Positions 34,297 to 47,543 are shown, numbered from the stretch's first letter. The stretch is 64,000 nucleotides of DNA from Ampullaceana balthica (GCA_944989445.1 CALYLW010000067.1:1037905-1101904); one strand, 5' to 3'. Notes: generated from the sequence alone by a model not told the origin. Translations and numbers: made by a program.

Positions 34297-35150
34297 GGGT
34301 ATGACTGAATTAAGACATGGTATGACTGAATTAAGACATGGTATGACTGAATTAAGACAAGGTATGACTGAATTAAGACAGGGCATGACTGAATTAAGAC
34401 AAGGCACGGTATGACTGAATTAAGACAGGGAATGACTGAATTAAGACAAGGTATGACTGAATTAAGACAGGGTATGTATGAATTAAGACAAGACAGGGTA
34501 TGACTGAATTAGGACAGGGTATGACTGAATTAAGACAGGAGTATGACTGAATTAAGACAAGGTATGACTGCATTAAGACAGGGCATGACTGAATTAAGAC
34601 AAGGCACGGTATGACTGAGTTAAGACAGGGAATGACTGAATTAAGACAGCTTATGACTGAATTAAGACAAGACAGGGTATTACTGAATCAAGACAGGGTA
34701 TGACTGGGGATACGGTGGTTGACGTGGCAGCGCGCTCGACTGGCGTACCGACGGTCACGGGTTCGAATCCATGGGAAGCCATGGATTTGTTCCCGGGGCC
34801 TAGGGCGTCCCCGAGTCCACCCAGCTTCGAGTGGGTACCTAACGCTTAGTTAGGGAAAATAAAAGGCGGCTGGGTAATGCGTGGAACCCATGTGAACGCT
34901 GCATCACTTGCCAAAATCAACTGCTGCCTTGCAGATGGTCTTGGCTGACCAAAGGCTATGGAAGCACATCCAGAAAAAACAGCAGGCTGAAGTCGGAGAC
35001 CACGGGCCATTTGGCGCAAAACTCGTCGGCACGCAATACTCAAATTGAGAACGAAGAAGAAGAAGAAGAAGGGTATGACTGAATTAAGACAATGTGTGAC
35101 TGAATTAAGACAGGGTTTGACATAAATAAGACATGGTGTGATAGCATTTA
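34297..35150. repeat. 21-bp minisatellite interrupted by a SINE
   Basis: Copies of GGTATGACTGAATTAAGACA plus one base fill 34297-34700 and resume at 35071-35150. The middle is occupied by the SINE at 34706-35070. The first copies keep an open frame (MTELRQG repeated), but indels such as the extra CACGGT at 34405 break it. Confidence 0.92.
34706..35070 (+). mobile_element. tRNA-derived SINE, about 365 bp
   Basis: The head has a pol III A-box-like stretch (GTGGCAGCGCGCTCGACTGG) and a perfect B box GGTTCGAATCC at 34760-34770, at tRNA spacing. A tRNA-unrelated body follows. The tail is (GAA)n at about 35053-35070. The flanks GGGTATGACTG (about 34696-34706 and 35071-35081) fit a target duplication, although the surrounding 21-bp repeat makes this ambiguous. 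The head lacks an intact tRNA fold, so it is not called as a tRNA gene. Confidence 0.85.
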
Positions 35151-36392
35151 GACTTATCTACGGTTGAACAATAGACAGAACTCACGTGTGAAAATTGTGA
35201 GGCAGTATAAAATAACTTAGAGCGCTAAACCTGTGCAGTGGAGATGGGATGGTGGTTTTGATAGCATTATTAAAAATATTGATGGAAAAATCAATTACGA
35301 TGTAAGCAAAATTAGGTTTCAAGATCTGAACAAGCAATCACTTTGTAACATAGGGGCAAATTCAACTCGCCAGATCGATTTAACATCCAGTTTGTGTGAT
35401 CAACATCACGATTCACACACTTGAGTTAGAATGGGACGATCCTAGTGCTCCTAACCTGATACTGAACCTCAATGGTCTCCAACCACAGAAAAAAATTCTA
35501 ATTTTAAAATTCCAGCTTCAATAACATTGGTTCTTAATTTCATATAAGACCTTAATTTAAGTATTTTCTAATTTAAATATGACACCTGTAATGTTAATTT
35601 TCTAATTTCATAATTTAGATCTTCATTACTATTTTTAAAATTTTAAATATTTGACTTAGAACCCAATGATAAATATACATAAAACGAGACAAACAGAGTT
35701 GATTCCTGGAAATGATCTTAAATGACCCTGACCTTTCCGAAAAAAAAACTCTGGCGACTGGAGGAAATCTACCCTTCTCATACGTCATCTTTTCATTTTA
35801 ATCAACACACTCCGGGCAGTTGCCTCCAATAACGCTCACCAAATTGATTTCCTCGCCGTTTCTTTTTTTCGTCCTCCTTTTGTTGTTGACCCCTGACAGG
35901 AAAGTTATGCCTTCCTCTCCCAGCCTCCGTAGCCAAGCCCCCCTCCAGCGCCTCTCTCATCACATGTAAAAAACAGTCTAATTTCTCACAGAACATGTTC
36001 AGAATTGGTGATGCCACGAGGAAAACATGGCGAAGATTGGTTTGCGGTGCAAAGTTGATTTGGTTTTTCTTTTTGCGTAAATAGCAACGGTTCTCAAAAT
36101 ACTGATCTTCCAGCCACACTTATGCCTGTCAAAGGCATGTTGGGACAATTGGTCTATAACACTGGTGAATAGGCCCGTTGAAACCATTTGTATATAGCCC
36201 ATGTTTAAAGCACTTTTGAGCCATTTTCCTATAACAACAAAGCTTGTTTAAAGTACATTGGAACCATTTAACCAAAACACTGGTCTAATGACCTGTTGAA
36301 ACCGTTTATTTGTAACCCGGTTCATAGAGCAATTCGTACTATTTATATAGTGTGATAGAAGTACTGATGTAGCTCTAAATTAAATAAATAGA
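35151..36392. other. Non-coding DNA, no recognised gene
   Basis: A 105-codon minus-strand open frame (36119-35802) has a lysine/glutamate-rich patch but no recognisable domain or convincing splice sites. Loose tandem similarity around the words AAACCATTT and AACACTGGT occurs at about 36150-36310. Confidence 0.4.
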
Positions 36393-36664
36393 TGTAAAAA
36401 CAAAGTTTTTGACTATAAATCTCTTATATATGAGACAAAACTAAAAGTAGTGATTATGTTTAAATGCGACATTTACAGACTGAAACAGAATTACGTCCCC
36501 TGGTTTTAAAACCGGGCGCAGGGACGGTAGGGGGTGTGAACATCGACGGTCGGCATCAACCCGTGAACTGAGCTGTCACGTGAAAGAATTATAAACAAAT
36601 GTTCGGATAGTCCGATCGCTTAAAGCCTTAAACTTACAAAGCAAGTTAATATAAGGGATGTAAT
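36393..36664 (+). mobile_element. MITE of the AAATCCCTTATA family, copy 5 (short form)
   Basis: It runs from TGTAAAAACAAAGTTTTTG to GTTAATATAAGGGATG, with a different middle (GGGACGGTAGGGGGTGTGAA). It is the first of two tandem copies at a period of about 280 bp. Confidence 0.85.
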
Positions 36665-36671
36665 AAATAGA

Positions 36672-36938
36672 TGTAAAAACAAAGTTTTTGACTATAAATC
36701 CCTTATATATGAGACATAACTAAAAGTAGTGATTATGCGTAAATGCGACATTTTACAGACTGAAACAGAATTATCTCCCCTGGTTTTAAAACAGGGCGCA
36801 GGGACGGTAGGGGGTGTGAACATCGACGGTCGGCGTCAACGCGTTAACTGAACTGTCACTTGAAAGAATTATAAACAAATGTTCGGATAGTCCGATCGCT
36901 TAAACTTGCAAAGCAAGTTTATATAAGGGATTTAAAAA
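36672..36938 (+). mobile_element. MITE of the AAATCCCTTATA family, copy 6 (short form)
   Basis: Nearly identical to copy 5, including the flanking AAATAGATGTAAAAAC, so the pair arose by tandem duplication of element plus flank. Confidence 0.85.
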
Positions 36939-37035
36939 GACCATCTTCTTGGACCACTCATCGACATATAAACCCTCCTGGATATATATGTGGTATAACT
37001 AGTTTGATGAGCCTTTACTTTTATTATTGAATTTA

Positions 37036-37311
37036 GGCGCCGTCCATAAAGTACGTCACGCTATTTTTGACCATTTTTACCTCCCTCCTCCCCCCTGTCA
37101 CAAACTGTCACAAATCTTGGACACCCCCCCTAAAGTACGTCACACTTTCCAACAAAAATTGTGTTTTTCTATTAACAAAAATTATTAAAATTTAATATAA
37201 AACACCCTGACATCACACATGACCGGATCCCCCCTCCCCCCTGTCACAAACTGTCACACTTTCTTACACCCCCTCCCCCCTCTGGAGCGTGACGTACTTT
37301 ATGGACGGTCC
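37036..37311. mobile_element. 276-bp MITE with ACGTCAC termini
   Basis: The left end carries CGTCCATAAAGTACGTCACG. The right end carries its complement, CGTGACGTACTTTATGGACG. Two copies of CTCCCCCCTGTCACAAACTG occur inside. No ORF. The superfamily is not fixed because the target duplication is unclear. Confidence 0.85.
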
Positions 37312-37564
37312 ATTATCTCTTATATTTTTAAAATTTTCATTTTTTATTTTCATCCAATGATAATTGTATAATAATTTAACGTATATATTACTAAATTCTT
37401 TTCCCCCCTTCTCAAAATGTAAATGTTTTTATCGCTAAGGAAAGATAACTAATGTAACGGCATTGTGTCTTTTTACCAATAACAAAAAAAATCTGTACAA
37501 AGTTATAACTAATTTTTTTCTAATTGATCACATTTCAATGCCTAAAATCTGTTACATAACCTTG

Positions 37565-37680
37565 CGACACACACACATATTTACACATACACTGAGACAC
37601 ACATAAATGCACACACACACGTACACAGAAACACACACATACATGGACACAAACACGTACATCGACATACACACACACGC
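37565..37680. repeat. Imperfect (CA)n region
   Basis: ACACACACA runs are broken by CATACAT, GTACA and similar words. Confidence 0.85.
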
Positions 37681-38207
37681 CCTCTCCCACTCGCACATCA
37701 AAAACAACTGACTATTTAATTATGGTTTGAAATGTGAAACTAAATAATTGTCAGCTGGGGGTATCAGGGGATGCAACTGTGCGAAGATTCTCAGACAATC
37801 ATTGACACAATATTCACAGCCACTCGTTATAGTTTAGCTGACGGATTTTGAGAACGAATCGCTAGTTAATGTATAAGGTCGCATACACTATTTATTTCTC
37901 CGGAGGGATTAACAAACTTTAGAAGACAAAGAACGTAAACTCATCTTTTTCCATAACCCGATCCCTTTTTCGTTTTCCAAGCAAATGTCTGGCAAGTGCC
38001 AGGTGTGTTCATACTTGCAATTTCTGGGTATTTAGGTCAATGCCCAGGACAGTGCAAGTTCAAATCGTTGATAAATATCAAAGACACTGTCAACAGAAGA
38101 TTCCATCCTTAATTCGTTGACAAACGAACATAATCAATATTGACTGCATGGCTTAATGTAACCTTATTTTCTTTAGATTTAATTTGTTGTGAATGGAAAA
38201 TGTTTTT
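37681..38207. other. Non-coding DNA, no recognised gene
   Basis: No ORF, repeat unit or element end could be supported. Confidence 0.4.
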
Positions 38208-38600
38208 TAGGGCTGCATAAATTAACGATCAATTAATAGATTAATCTTTAAAATTTTTAATCGATTAAAATTAATTTCGAATAAAATTTAAGAAAATTTT
38301 TCTATTTTTTTTCCCTTCAATTTATTAATAATTTATATATTTTTTTAACTTACATACTTTTCCCTCGAATTATTATTTATCTATTTAGGCGTGCATACGT
38401 AAACAAAAAGGTTTTCTTCCTTATTTCTTGCATAGCAGAACGAATTTGATGTGTTACGTCACGAAATTTTGGAGCCACGCCGCGACTTAACCGATTTCGC
38501 GAAATAATGAATCGTGACCAAACGGGATCTATATATGCGTTATAAAATATAATTAATCGAAATTAATCGATTATTCGATTACATTTTTTCAAAATAATAT
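38208..38600. mobile_element. Decayed hAT relative of the 15260-16078 element
   Basis: The left end TAGGGCTGCATAAATTAACG matches the TAGGGCTG terminus at 15260, followed by the same TAATCGATTAAAAT-rich stretch. The right side has ATTAATCGATTATTCG but lacks the final CAGCCCTA, so it is truncated. No BED exon. Confidence 0.6.
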
Positions 38601-39430
38601 TAATATAATAATATGGTATACTCGGTAAAATATTGCACAAAATATGGATGCGCAACTCTACACGCGCGCTTTTTACTTTGCACACGGACCATATAGTATC
38701 CTAGTCTGGAATAAAGAAATGCGCATTAGCTGAATTAAATCAAAGTACATGCTGGTGCGTATATATAGACATATAGGCAGCTGAAATACCAAAGGAATAA
38801 AAATGCGGCAACCCTCTGCACTGTTTACAAACCATGCTGACCGGAAGTCATGAAATTATTGCACGTTTGTTTAATGATCAAAGGTTGCCGTTCCTATATT
38901 TAAATTATAATCCCGTCTTCCCACCCACCCACTCACAACGCCATGAAATAAATTACTATTAATAAATACGCCTCCCAAATCTCTTCTTTTCTTATATAAA
39001 CTGTACGTCTATTTTAAGATATGTGTTTTAAAACGTAGCTATTTGAAAAACGAATCCACAAACCATTGTTTTGATGGCAACTTGTTAAAGAGCGTAAGGA
39101 AGATCTTTCTTCTTTTAAAGGTTAGGAATTCAGATTGCCGGTCGTTAGCGCGGTGAATAATGACACATCTCATTTAAGAAGGGAAATTGCGCGAGCAAAA
39201 ACAATGTGCGAGACATTAAATCACGACATTATGGAACAATATTTTTGCAAACAGAAGAATCTTTGTAACAATAGCCACGGAGCGTCCATCTCTGATATTA
39301 AATTTTGCCATTACAGTGAACGTTATCCCAGCGGTATGAAGTGGAGAGCTTCACATAGAGTGGGGGAATATCTGTACACACACTGAGGTGGGATCTTACC
39401 ACTGACAGTTGGATCTTACCACTGACGGTG

Positions 39431-39432
<2 letters not shown>
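38601..39432. other. Non-coding DNA, no recognised gene
   Basis: An 83-codon open frame at 39135-39386 shows no motif or repeat support. Confidence 0.4.

Positions 39433-39480
<48 letters not shown>
39433..39480. repeat. (CT)n microsatellite
   Basis: About 24 uninterrupted CT units lead directly into the 16-bp array. Confidence 0.95.
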
Positions 39481-39483
<3 letters not shown>

Positions 39484-39930
39484 GTATAGGTGCACAGGTG
39501 TATAGCTGCACAGGTGTATGTATAGGTGCACATGTGTATAGGTGCACAGGTGTATAGCTGCACAGGTGTATGTATAGGTGCACAGGTGTATAGGTGCACA
39601 GGTGTATAGGTGCACAGGTGTGTAGATGCACAGGTTTATAGGTGCACATGTGTATAATTGCACAGGAGTATAGGTGTATAGGTGCACAGGTGGAAAGGTG
39701 CTCAGATGTGTAGGTGCTCAAGTATAAAAGTGCACAGGGTATAGCTGTAGGTGTATAGGTGCACCGTTGTATAAGTGCAAAGTGTATAAGTGCACACGTG
39801 TATAGATGCACATATGCTTAGGTGCACATGTGAATTGGTGCACATATGTATAGGTGCACCATTGTATAGATGCACCATTTTATATGTTCACAAATATATA
39901 CATTCACAGGCGAATAGGTGAACATATGTG
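39481..39930. repeat. 16-bp minisatellite, decaying to the right
   Basis: Copies of GTGTATAGGTGCACAG become progressively more divergent after about 39660. The apparent HLYTCAP-type minus-strand ORFs come from this array. Confidence 0.9.
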
Positions 39931-40209
39931 TATATGTATTATTAGAACTTGATTAATTTCTTCATAATGAAGGTATCATGATTCACAAAATCCCTATATA
40001 TATTGTGCATAAACGCGTCCGTCAGTCAGTGTGAAGCCCCTATGCGGGGTAGCTCCCGATAATAAAATAAAATTATTGAAATTTAAGACGTAAAATAATA
40101 AACATTTTGGTGTCGAAATTAACAAGCAGGCGTTTCTCGCTATAAAGTATTGTGACGTTACGTCATAGAGTTTATATTAATTTGTCAAAAGGAAACAAAC
40201 TAAAAACAA

Positions 40210-40580
40210 CCTGTAAAAACAAAGTTTTTGACTATAAATCCATTATATATGAGACATAACTACAAATATTGATTATGTTCAATATAATACGCACCGCGCG
40301 ACAAACATTTACAGACTGAACGTGACTGAACTTCTTTTGCTGTAAACACGGGGATGTGGTCATCGATGGTTGGAGTGAACTCAGGTAGAGGTCAACTATA
40401 GCAGACGGCTACATAGAGATACATAGAGATAAACTAAAAATTCATTTATTTAATTACGGTACTTTTGATCGATCTGAAATTTTGATACAATGCATTGTTA
40501 GGTGTCACAAGTCTATGTGCAAGATTTCAGCTCGATAGGATCATGGGAAGTGGTTTATTTTTTACTTTAGTTTTTCCGCG
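40210..40580 (+). mobile_element. MITE of the AAATCCCTTATA family, copy 7, right end missing
   Basis: It begins CTGTAAAAACAAAG then GACTATAAATCCATTATATA and includes GATCGATCTGAAATTTTGA and TTTTTCCGCGGG. The TTAATATAAGGGATTT end is absent. Confidence 0.8.
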
Positions 40581-41735
40581 GGTGGGACCACGAAAGACAA
40601 TGCGGTTTCGTGGCATACACTTCGGGTATAAACTGTACTGTTCTTTAAGGTGTACATATATTTATTGTAAAGACATATAATGGGTATTACGACTTATACA
40701 TAGGTTCTAGCTTCAGAAAGTGCGTGTTCTGGTGAAAAAATACACTAACAGCAACTGATATTGAGACATAATAGCTTATTTTATTTGAGCAATATATTTG
40801 TATACAAACTGATTTCAAAGGCAGATCATGTGGTTCACTAAATGGCAGTTTTCTTTTAAACTATGTAAACTTTCTTTAAAAAAAGAAGTTTTTTTAAAAC
40901 TATTCTGATTTAAAATCAAATACCTATGTTGTATATGTTAAATATTAAGACCTTACCAAATATGTCATTTATAAGCTCAAAAAAAGCTACAATGGAAAAA
41001 GGCTTAAATATAAATACAAAGAAAAATAATCCGTTACTTTATAATGGAACAAGTATCTGTCAATTTATTGATTTTTTACTGCTAGAAGAAAAGAGAGGGA
41101 ACTCATCTAAAATGACAACATAATTTATTAGAAAATCAATCTGTCAGAATTTTAAAAAAACAACAACATTGTTTTTGTGTTATTATTCATGTGAAAAGAA
41201 AATGTGTCTTTTAAAACAATAAACCCTATTTTCCACCCTCCTCTAGGAATAAATATTCACATTAATATTATCTGGCTCAAACAATATCGTAATCGTCTTG
41301 AACTAATTTCATGCTTAGAATATAAAACGGAATGGGTGTTTTTGAGAGTGTCATTTTCCGTTTATAGAATTCTCAAGGAAACATATTGTTTTCATTTTAT
41401 GAGTCATGTGAAAAGAAACTGAGCCTTGCCAATTACATTTTTGTAACTGTTAAGGACCTTTGTTATTCTGGTAGAGTATATAAAGAAAATCATGCGTTAT
41501 TAAAGAAGAAATACCAAAATTGATGTGTAATAAAAATATTAAAATTCATCATACTTTCTATTTCATCGACACACAATTCGTGATTTTTATAAAGAAGCGG
41601 TTTGATTCATCGCTATCCTAATTCTCCTGATGCATTTATACTCATTTTAAGGGGAATTTGATACCCAAAACCATATAAAGTTATTTTTATTGTGCCTACC
41701 CCGTAGCATGGCACGGGCATTGCGCTCGTAAAGTA
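40581..41735. other. AT-rich non-coding DNA
   Basis: No supported feature. The words CCCCGTAGCATGG and CACGGGCATTGCGCTCG directly precede the 74-bp satellite. Confidence 0.4.
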
Positions 41736-44118
41736 ATATGACGGACATAAGCCCAAATCTGAACATCTGTATAATATGTGGTGAATGTAACTAGGACGCT
41801 CGTAAAGTAATATGACGGACTAAGCCCAAATCTGAACATCTGTATAATATGTGGTGAATGTAACTAGGACGCTCGTAAAGTAATATGACGGACTTAAGCC
41901 CAAATCTGAACATCTGTATAATATGTGGTGAATGTAACTAGGACGCTCGTAAAGTAATATGACTGACTTAAGCCCAAATCTGAACATCTGTATAATATGT
42001 GGTGAATGTAACTAGGACGCTCGTAAAGTAATATGACTGACTTTTAAAATGCCCTGAACATCTGATACAAATGTTATTTTTTGGTGCAGTAATATGTGCG
42101 CTGCCCAAATTGTAAAATATGTGGTGATTAGCGCTCGTAAAGTAATATGACTGACTTAAGCCCAAATCTGAACATCTGTTATAATATGTGGTGAATGTAA
42201 CTAGGACGCTCGTAAAGTAATATGACTGACTTAAGCCCAAATCTGAACATCTGTATAATATGTGGTGAATGTAATAGGAGCTCGTAAAGTATATGACTGA
42301 CTAAGCCCAAATCTGACATCTGTAAAATAGTGGGCATGTACTAGGACGCTCGTAAATAATATGACGGCGCCGCAGCACAAACTAGTCGGTATAATATGTG
42401 GTGAATGTAACTAGGACGCTCGTAAAGTAATATGACTGACATAAGCCCAAATCTGAACATCTGTATAATATGTGGTGAAATTAACTAGGACGCTCATAAA
42501 GTAATATGACTGACATAAGCCCAAATCTGAACATCTGTATAATATGTGGTGAATGTAACTAGGACGCTCGTAAAGTAATATGACTGACATAAGCCCAAAT
42601 CTGAACATCTGTATAATATGTGGTGAATATAACTAGGACGCTCGTAAATTAATATGACGGACATAAGCCCAAATCTGAACATCTGTATAATATGTGGTGA
42701 ATGTAACTAGGACGCTCGTAAAGTAATATGACGGACGTAAGCCCAAATCTGAACAACTGTATAATATGTGGTGAATGTAACTAGGACGCTCATAAAGTAA
42801 TATGACTGACTTAAGCCCAAATCTGAACATCTGTATAATATGTGGTGAATGTAACTAGGACGCTCGTAAAGTAATATGACGGACGTAAGCCCAAATCTGA
42901 ACAACTGTATAATATGTGGTGAATGTAACTAGGACGCTCGTAAAGTAATATGACGGACTTAAGCCCAAATCTGAACATCTGTATAATATGTGGTGAATGT
43001 ATCTAGGACGCTCGTAAAGTAATATGACGGACATAAGCCCAAATCTGAACATCTGTATAATATGTGGTGAATGTAACTAGGACGCTTGTAAAGTAATATG
43101 ACTGACTTAAGCCCAAATCTGAACATCTGTATAATATGTGGTGAATGTATCTAGGACGCTCGTAAAGTAATATGACGGACATAAGCCCAAATCTGAACAT
43201 CTGTATAATATGTGGTGAATGTAACTAGGACGCTTGTAAAGTAATATGACTGACTTAAGCCCAAATCTGAACATCTGTATAATATGTGGTGAATGTAACT
43301 AGGACGCTCGTAAAGTAATATGACGGACGTAAGCCCAAATCTGAACAACTGTATAATATGTGGTGAATGTAACTAGGACGCTCGTAAAGTAATATGACGG
43401 ACTTAAGCCCAAATCTGAACATCTGTATAATATGTGGTGTATGTAACTAGGACGCTCGTAAAGTATTATGACGGACATAAGCCCAAATCTGAACATCTGT
43501 ATAATATGTGGTGAATGTAACTAGGACGCTCGTAAAGTAATATGACTGACATAAGCCTAAATCTGAACATCTGTATAATATGTGGTGAATGTAACTAGGA
43601 CGCTCGTAAAGTAATATGACGGACATAAGTCCAAATCTGAACATCTGTATAATATGTGGTGAATGTAACTAGGACGCTCGTAAAGTAATATGACTGACAT
43701 AAGCCCAAATCTGAAGATATGTATAATATGTGGTGAATGTAACTAGGACGCTCGTAAAGTAATATGACTGACTTAAGCCCAAATCTGAACATCTGTATAA
43801 TATGTGGTGAATGTAACTAGGACGCTCGTAAAGTAATATGACTGACATAAGCCCAAATCTGAACATCTGTATAATATGTGGTGAATGTAACTAGGACGCT
43901 CGTAAAGTATTATGACTTACATAAGCCCAAATCTGAACATCTGTATAATATGTGGTGAATGTAACTAGGACGCTCGTAAAGTATTATGACTTACATAAGC
44001 CCAAATCTGAACATCTGTATAATATGTGGTGAATGTAACTAGGACGCTCGTAAAGTAATATGACGGACTTAAGCCCAAATCTGAACATCTGTATAATATG
44101 TGGTGAATGTAACTAGGA
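41736..44118. repeat. 74-bp satellite array, about 32 copies
   Basis: The unit includes CTCGTAAAGTAATATGACKG, ACWTAAGCCCAAATCTGAAC, ATCTGTATAATATGTGGTGA and ATGTAACTAGGACG. Copies are highly similar except in 42040-42400, where single-base losses and a foreign patch cluster. Regularly spaced 65-codon minus-strand ORFs are repeat artefacts. Confidence 0.97.
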
Positions 44119-44696
44119 TTTAGAGTGCCATTTTTATTTTACTCAAGTTGTTGGAAATGTCTGTAAAGCTGTGAAGCAAGTCGTAGGATGGAGTGCTGGA
44201 CTATATAAGTGTACACAATAAATAAATTAATAAATAAAAGTACCAGAAGTTGCACAGCAATGTACACATGGAACTCAGATTAATATAGCTCCAGAGCGTG
44301 GAGGAAAAGGTGTTACTGAAATATTGAAATAAATAACGCCAGAGATGATCTCAATGAAACGTTTGGAGAAATAATTGAAACGCTCAGCCGTATTTTAATG
44401 TTTACACTTTGAGGGACAATGATTATTTTAAACCGTTCCGTCATCTAATTATGTTTTGAAATAGCCCCGACATTACCTCCCCTGCGTTTCACGACTACAA
44501 TTGCCAGGCTCTTAGTTTGGTTCTTGTTCTGACAATTTTATCTCAATCCAGATGGAGGGGGGGGGTAAGGGAGAGGGGGGTGTGGCCTGAACCGGGTTAC
44601 TCCATCACAAGAGGTGACACCAAATGGTAAAATTCTGTATGTTCCCGTCATTAGGCACTGGCGGACTTCGAGAAGGGCTAATGGGTAAGTCGTGAG
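44119..44696. other. Non-coding DNA, no recognised gene
   Basis: Spacer between two arrays; it has AATAAATAAATTAATAAATA at about 44218-44237. Confidence 0.4.
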
Positions 44697-46805
44697 GGGG
44701 TTACACCATGACATATCACACTGGGTGACACCAACCCTAGTGAGGGGGTTACAACATGACATACCACACTGGGTGACACCAACCCTAGTGAGGGGGTTAC
44801 ACCATGACATACCACACTGGGTGACACCAACCCTAGTGAGGGGGTTACACTATGACATACCACACTGGGTGACACCAATCCTAGTGAGGGGGTTACACTA
44901 TGACATACCACACATGGTTACACCATGACATACCACACTGGGTTACACCATGACATACCGAACTGGGTGACACCAACCCTAGTGAGGGGGTTACACCATG
45001 ACATACCGCACTGGGTGACACCAACCCTAGTGAGGGGGTTACACCATGACATACCACACTGCGTGACACCATGAAATACCACACTGGGTGACACCAACCC
45101 TAAAGAGGGGGTTACACCATGACATACCACACTGGGTGACACCATGACATACCACACTGGGTGACACCATGACATACCACACTGGGTGACACCAACCCTA
45201 GTGAGGGGGTTACACCATGACATACCACACTTGGTGACACCATGACATATCACACTGGGTGACACCATGACATACCACACTGGGTGACACCATGACATAC
45301 CACACTGGGTGACACCATGACATACCACACTGGGTGACACCATGACATACCACACTGGGTGACACCAACCCTAGTGAGGGGGCTACACCATGACATACCA
45401 CACTGGGTAACACCATGACATACCACACTGGGTTACACCATGACATACCACATTGGGTTACACCATGACATACCACACTGGGTTACACCATGACATACCA
45501 CACTGGGTTACACCATGACATACCACACTGGGTTACACCATGACATACCACACTGGGTTACACCATGACATACCACACTGGGTTACAACATGACATACCA
45601 CACTGGGTTACACCATGACATACCACACTGGGTTACACAATGACATACCACACTGGGTTACACCAATCCTAGTGAGGGGGTTACACTATGACATACCACA
45701 CTGGGTTACACCATGACATACCACACTGGGTTACACCATGACATACCGCACTGGGTGACACCAACCCTAGTGAGGGGGTTACACCATGACATACCGCACT
45801 GGGTGACACCAACCCTAGTGAGGGGGTTACACTATGACATACCACACTGGGTGACACCAATCCTAGTGAGGGGGTTACACTATGACATACCACACTGGGT
45901 TACACCATGACATACCACACTGGGTTACACCATGACATACCGCATTGGGTGACACCAACCCTAGTGAGGGGGTTACACCATGACATACCGCACTGGGTGA
46001 CACCAACCATAGTGAGGGGGTTACACCATGACATACCACACTGCGTGACACCATGAAATACCACACTGGGTGACACCAACCCTAGAGAGGGGGTTACACC
46101 GTGACATACCACACTGGGTGACACCATGACATACCACACTGGGTGACACCATGACATACCACACTGGGTGACACCAACCCTATTGAGGGGGTTACACCAT
46201 GACATACCACACTGGGTGACACCATGACATACCACACTGGGTGACACCATGACATACCACACTGGGTGACACCATGACATACCACACTGGGTGACACCAT
46301 GACATACCACACTGGGTGACACCATGACATACCACACTGGGTGACACCATGACATACCACACTGGGTGACACCAACCCTAGTGAGGGGGCTACACCATGA
46401 CATACCACACTGGGTGACACCATGACATACCACACTGGGTTACACCATGACATACCACATTGGTTTACAGTTACACCATGCCATACCACACTGGGTTACA
46501 CCATGACATACCACACTGGGTTACACCATGACATACCACACTGGGTTACACCATGACATACCACACTGGGTTACACCATGACATACCACACTGGGTGACA
46601 CCAATCCTAGTGAGGGGGTTACACTATGACATACCACACTGGGTTACACCATGACATACCACACTGGGTTACACCATGACATACCGCACTGGGTGACACC
46701 AACCCTAGTGAGGGGGTTACACCATGACATACCGCACATGATGACACCAACCCTATTGATTGGGTTACACCATGACATGCCGCACTGGGTGACACCAAAC
46801 CCAGT
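44697..46805. repeat. 25-bp minisatellite with a longer higher-order variant
   Basis: The short unit is CCATGACATACCACACTGGG plus TGACA or TTACA (25 bp). It alternates with a longer unit that inserts CCAACCCTAGTGAGGGGGTT. Blocks 44.9-45.4 and 45.9-46.4 kb have the same order of short and long units, indicating a larger duplication of about 1 kb. Confidence 0.95.
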
Positions 46806-47178
46806 GACGCCTCTGTTTCAATCTCTTGATTGTCTTTGACATTTACAGTATACTTGAGATCTCAAGTAAAAGAAAGACCTGTGTGAAAACTCTTGAAAGT
46901 CCTCAGGTTATTAAACACGTTTATGATGAAATAATAGCTGCGTCCCACAACAGACAAGTGCACAAGGAAGGCCCCTACAAGACGTAGGACAAATGTTGCA
47001 GTAGTTTGATATCAATTATCAACAGTATTCATCAAACATTCATCAACATCACAGTCATCCAACATCGTCATCCATCATCATAGTCATGCGATATTATAAT
47101 CATCCAACATTCATTTTTGTCAAATAACTGTGACGTCTCTCAAATTTTATTTGATATTTAAACATATATATATATATA
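46806..47178. other. Non-coding DNA with (TA)n at the end
   Basis: A loose CATCATCCAAC-type repetition occurs at 47025-47110. The TA run is at 47164-47178 and touches the next element. Confidence 0.45.
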
Positions 47179-47543
47179 TCCTATATAATAAAAGGCAAAT
47201 TTCTGTCCTTTCTGTTCGTTCTGTCCGGTCATCTATAGCGATTGGTCCCTCAAACACATATGACTCCTACAGCCAATCATATTGAACACGTTTACGCCAT
47301 TAACACGGACGTTCAAAACGAGTTATTTGTGGTGCAGAATTTCATCCAAGACTTTATTTTGAGTTATGCGCGTTGGGATTAATAGCAAAAAGCTCTGTTT
47401 TTACGAGTTATTTATTTTAACTATAATGAATAGTATTTTTGACGTGATGCGCATGTAATGCCGGTAGAGACGGCTGTTTGAGGGGAGTTACAACATGCCA
47501 CCGAACGGTGGCGGAACGTCCTTGGACGGCTTTGTTGTGCGTA
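47179..47543 (+). mobile_element. Helitron-like repeat, copy 1
   Basis: It starts TCCTATATAATAAAAGGC. Near the other end it has a perfect hairpin, CCACCGAACGGTGG (47498-47511), followed by GCGGAACGTCCTTGGACGG. There is no inverted repeat between the ends. A TC start plus a subterminal 3' hairpin is reminiscent of rolling-circle (Helitron) elements, but no CTRR end was confirmed. A second copy lies at 57335-57687 in reverse. Confidence 0.55.

Noticed and set aside
34706..34778. tRNA gene
   Set aside because: A and B boxes are present, but they lead into a SINE body with a GAA tail and the sequence does not close into an acceptor stem.
35802..36119. 105-codon minus-strand ORF
   Set aside because: No domain, no convincing splice or start context, and a low-complexity KEDEKKKRR patch.
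39298..39811. HLYTCAPIHL-type ORFs
   Set aside because: Products of the 16-bp array and CT microsatellite.
42411..43866. Many 65-codon minus-strand ORFs
   Set aside because: They recur at the 74-bp satellite period and are out-of-frame repeats of the same unit.
44538..46489. ORFs reading MVCHGVTQCGMSW and similar
   Set aside because: Products of the 25-bp array, in which three units restore the frame.
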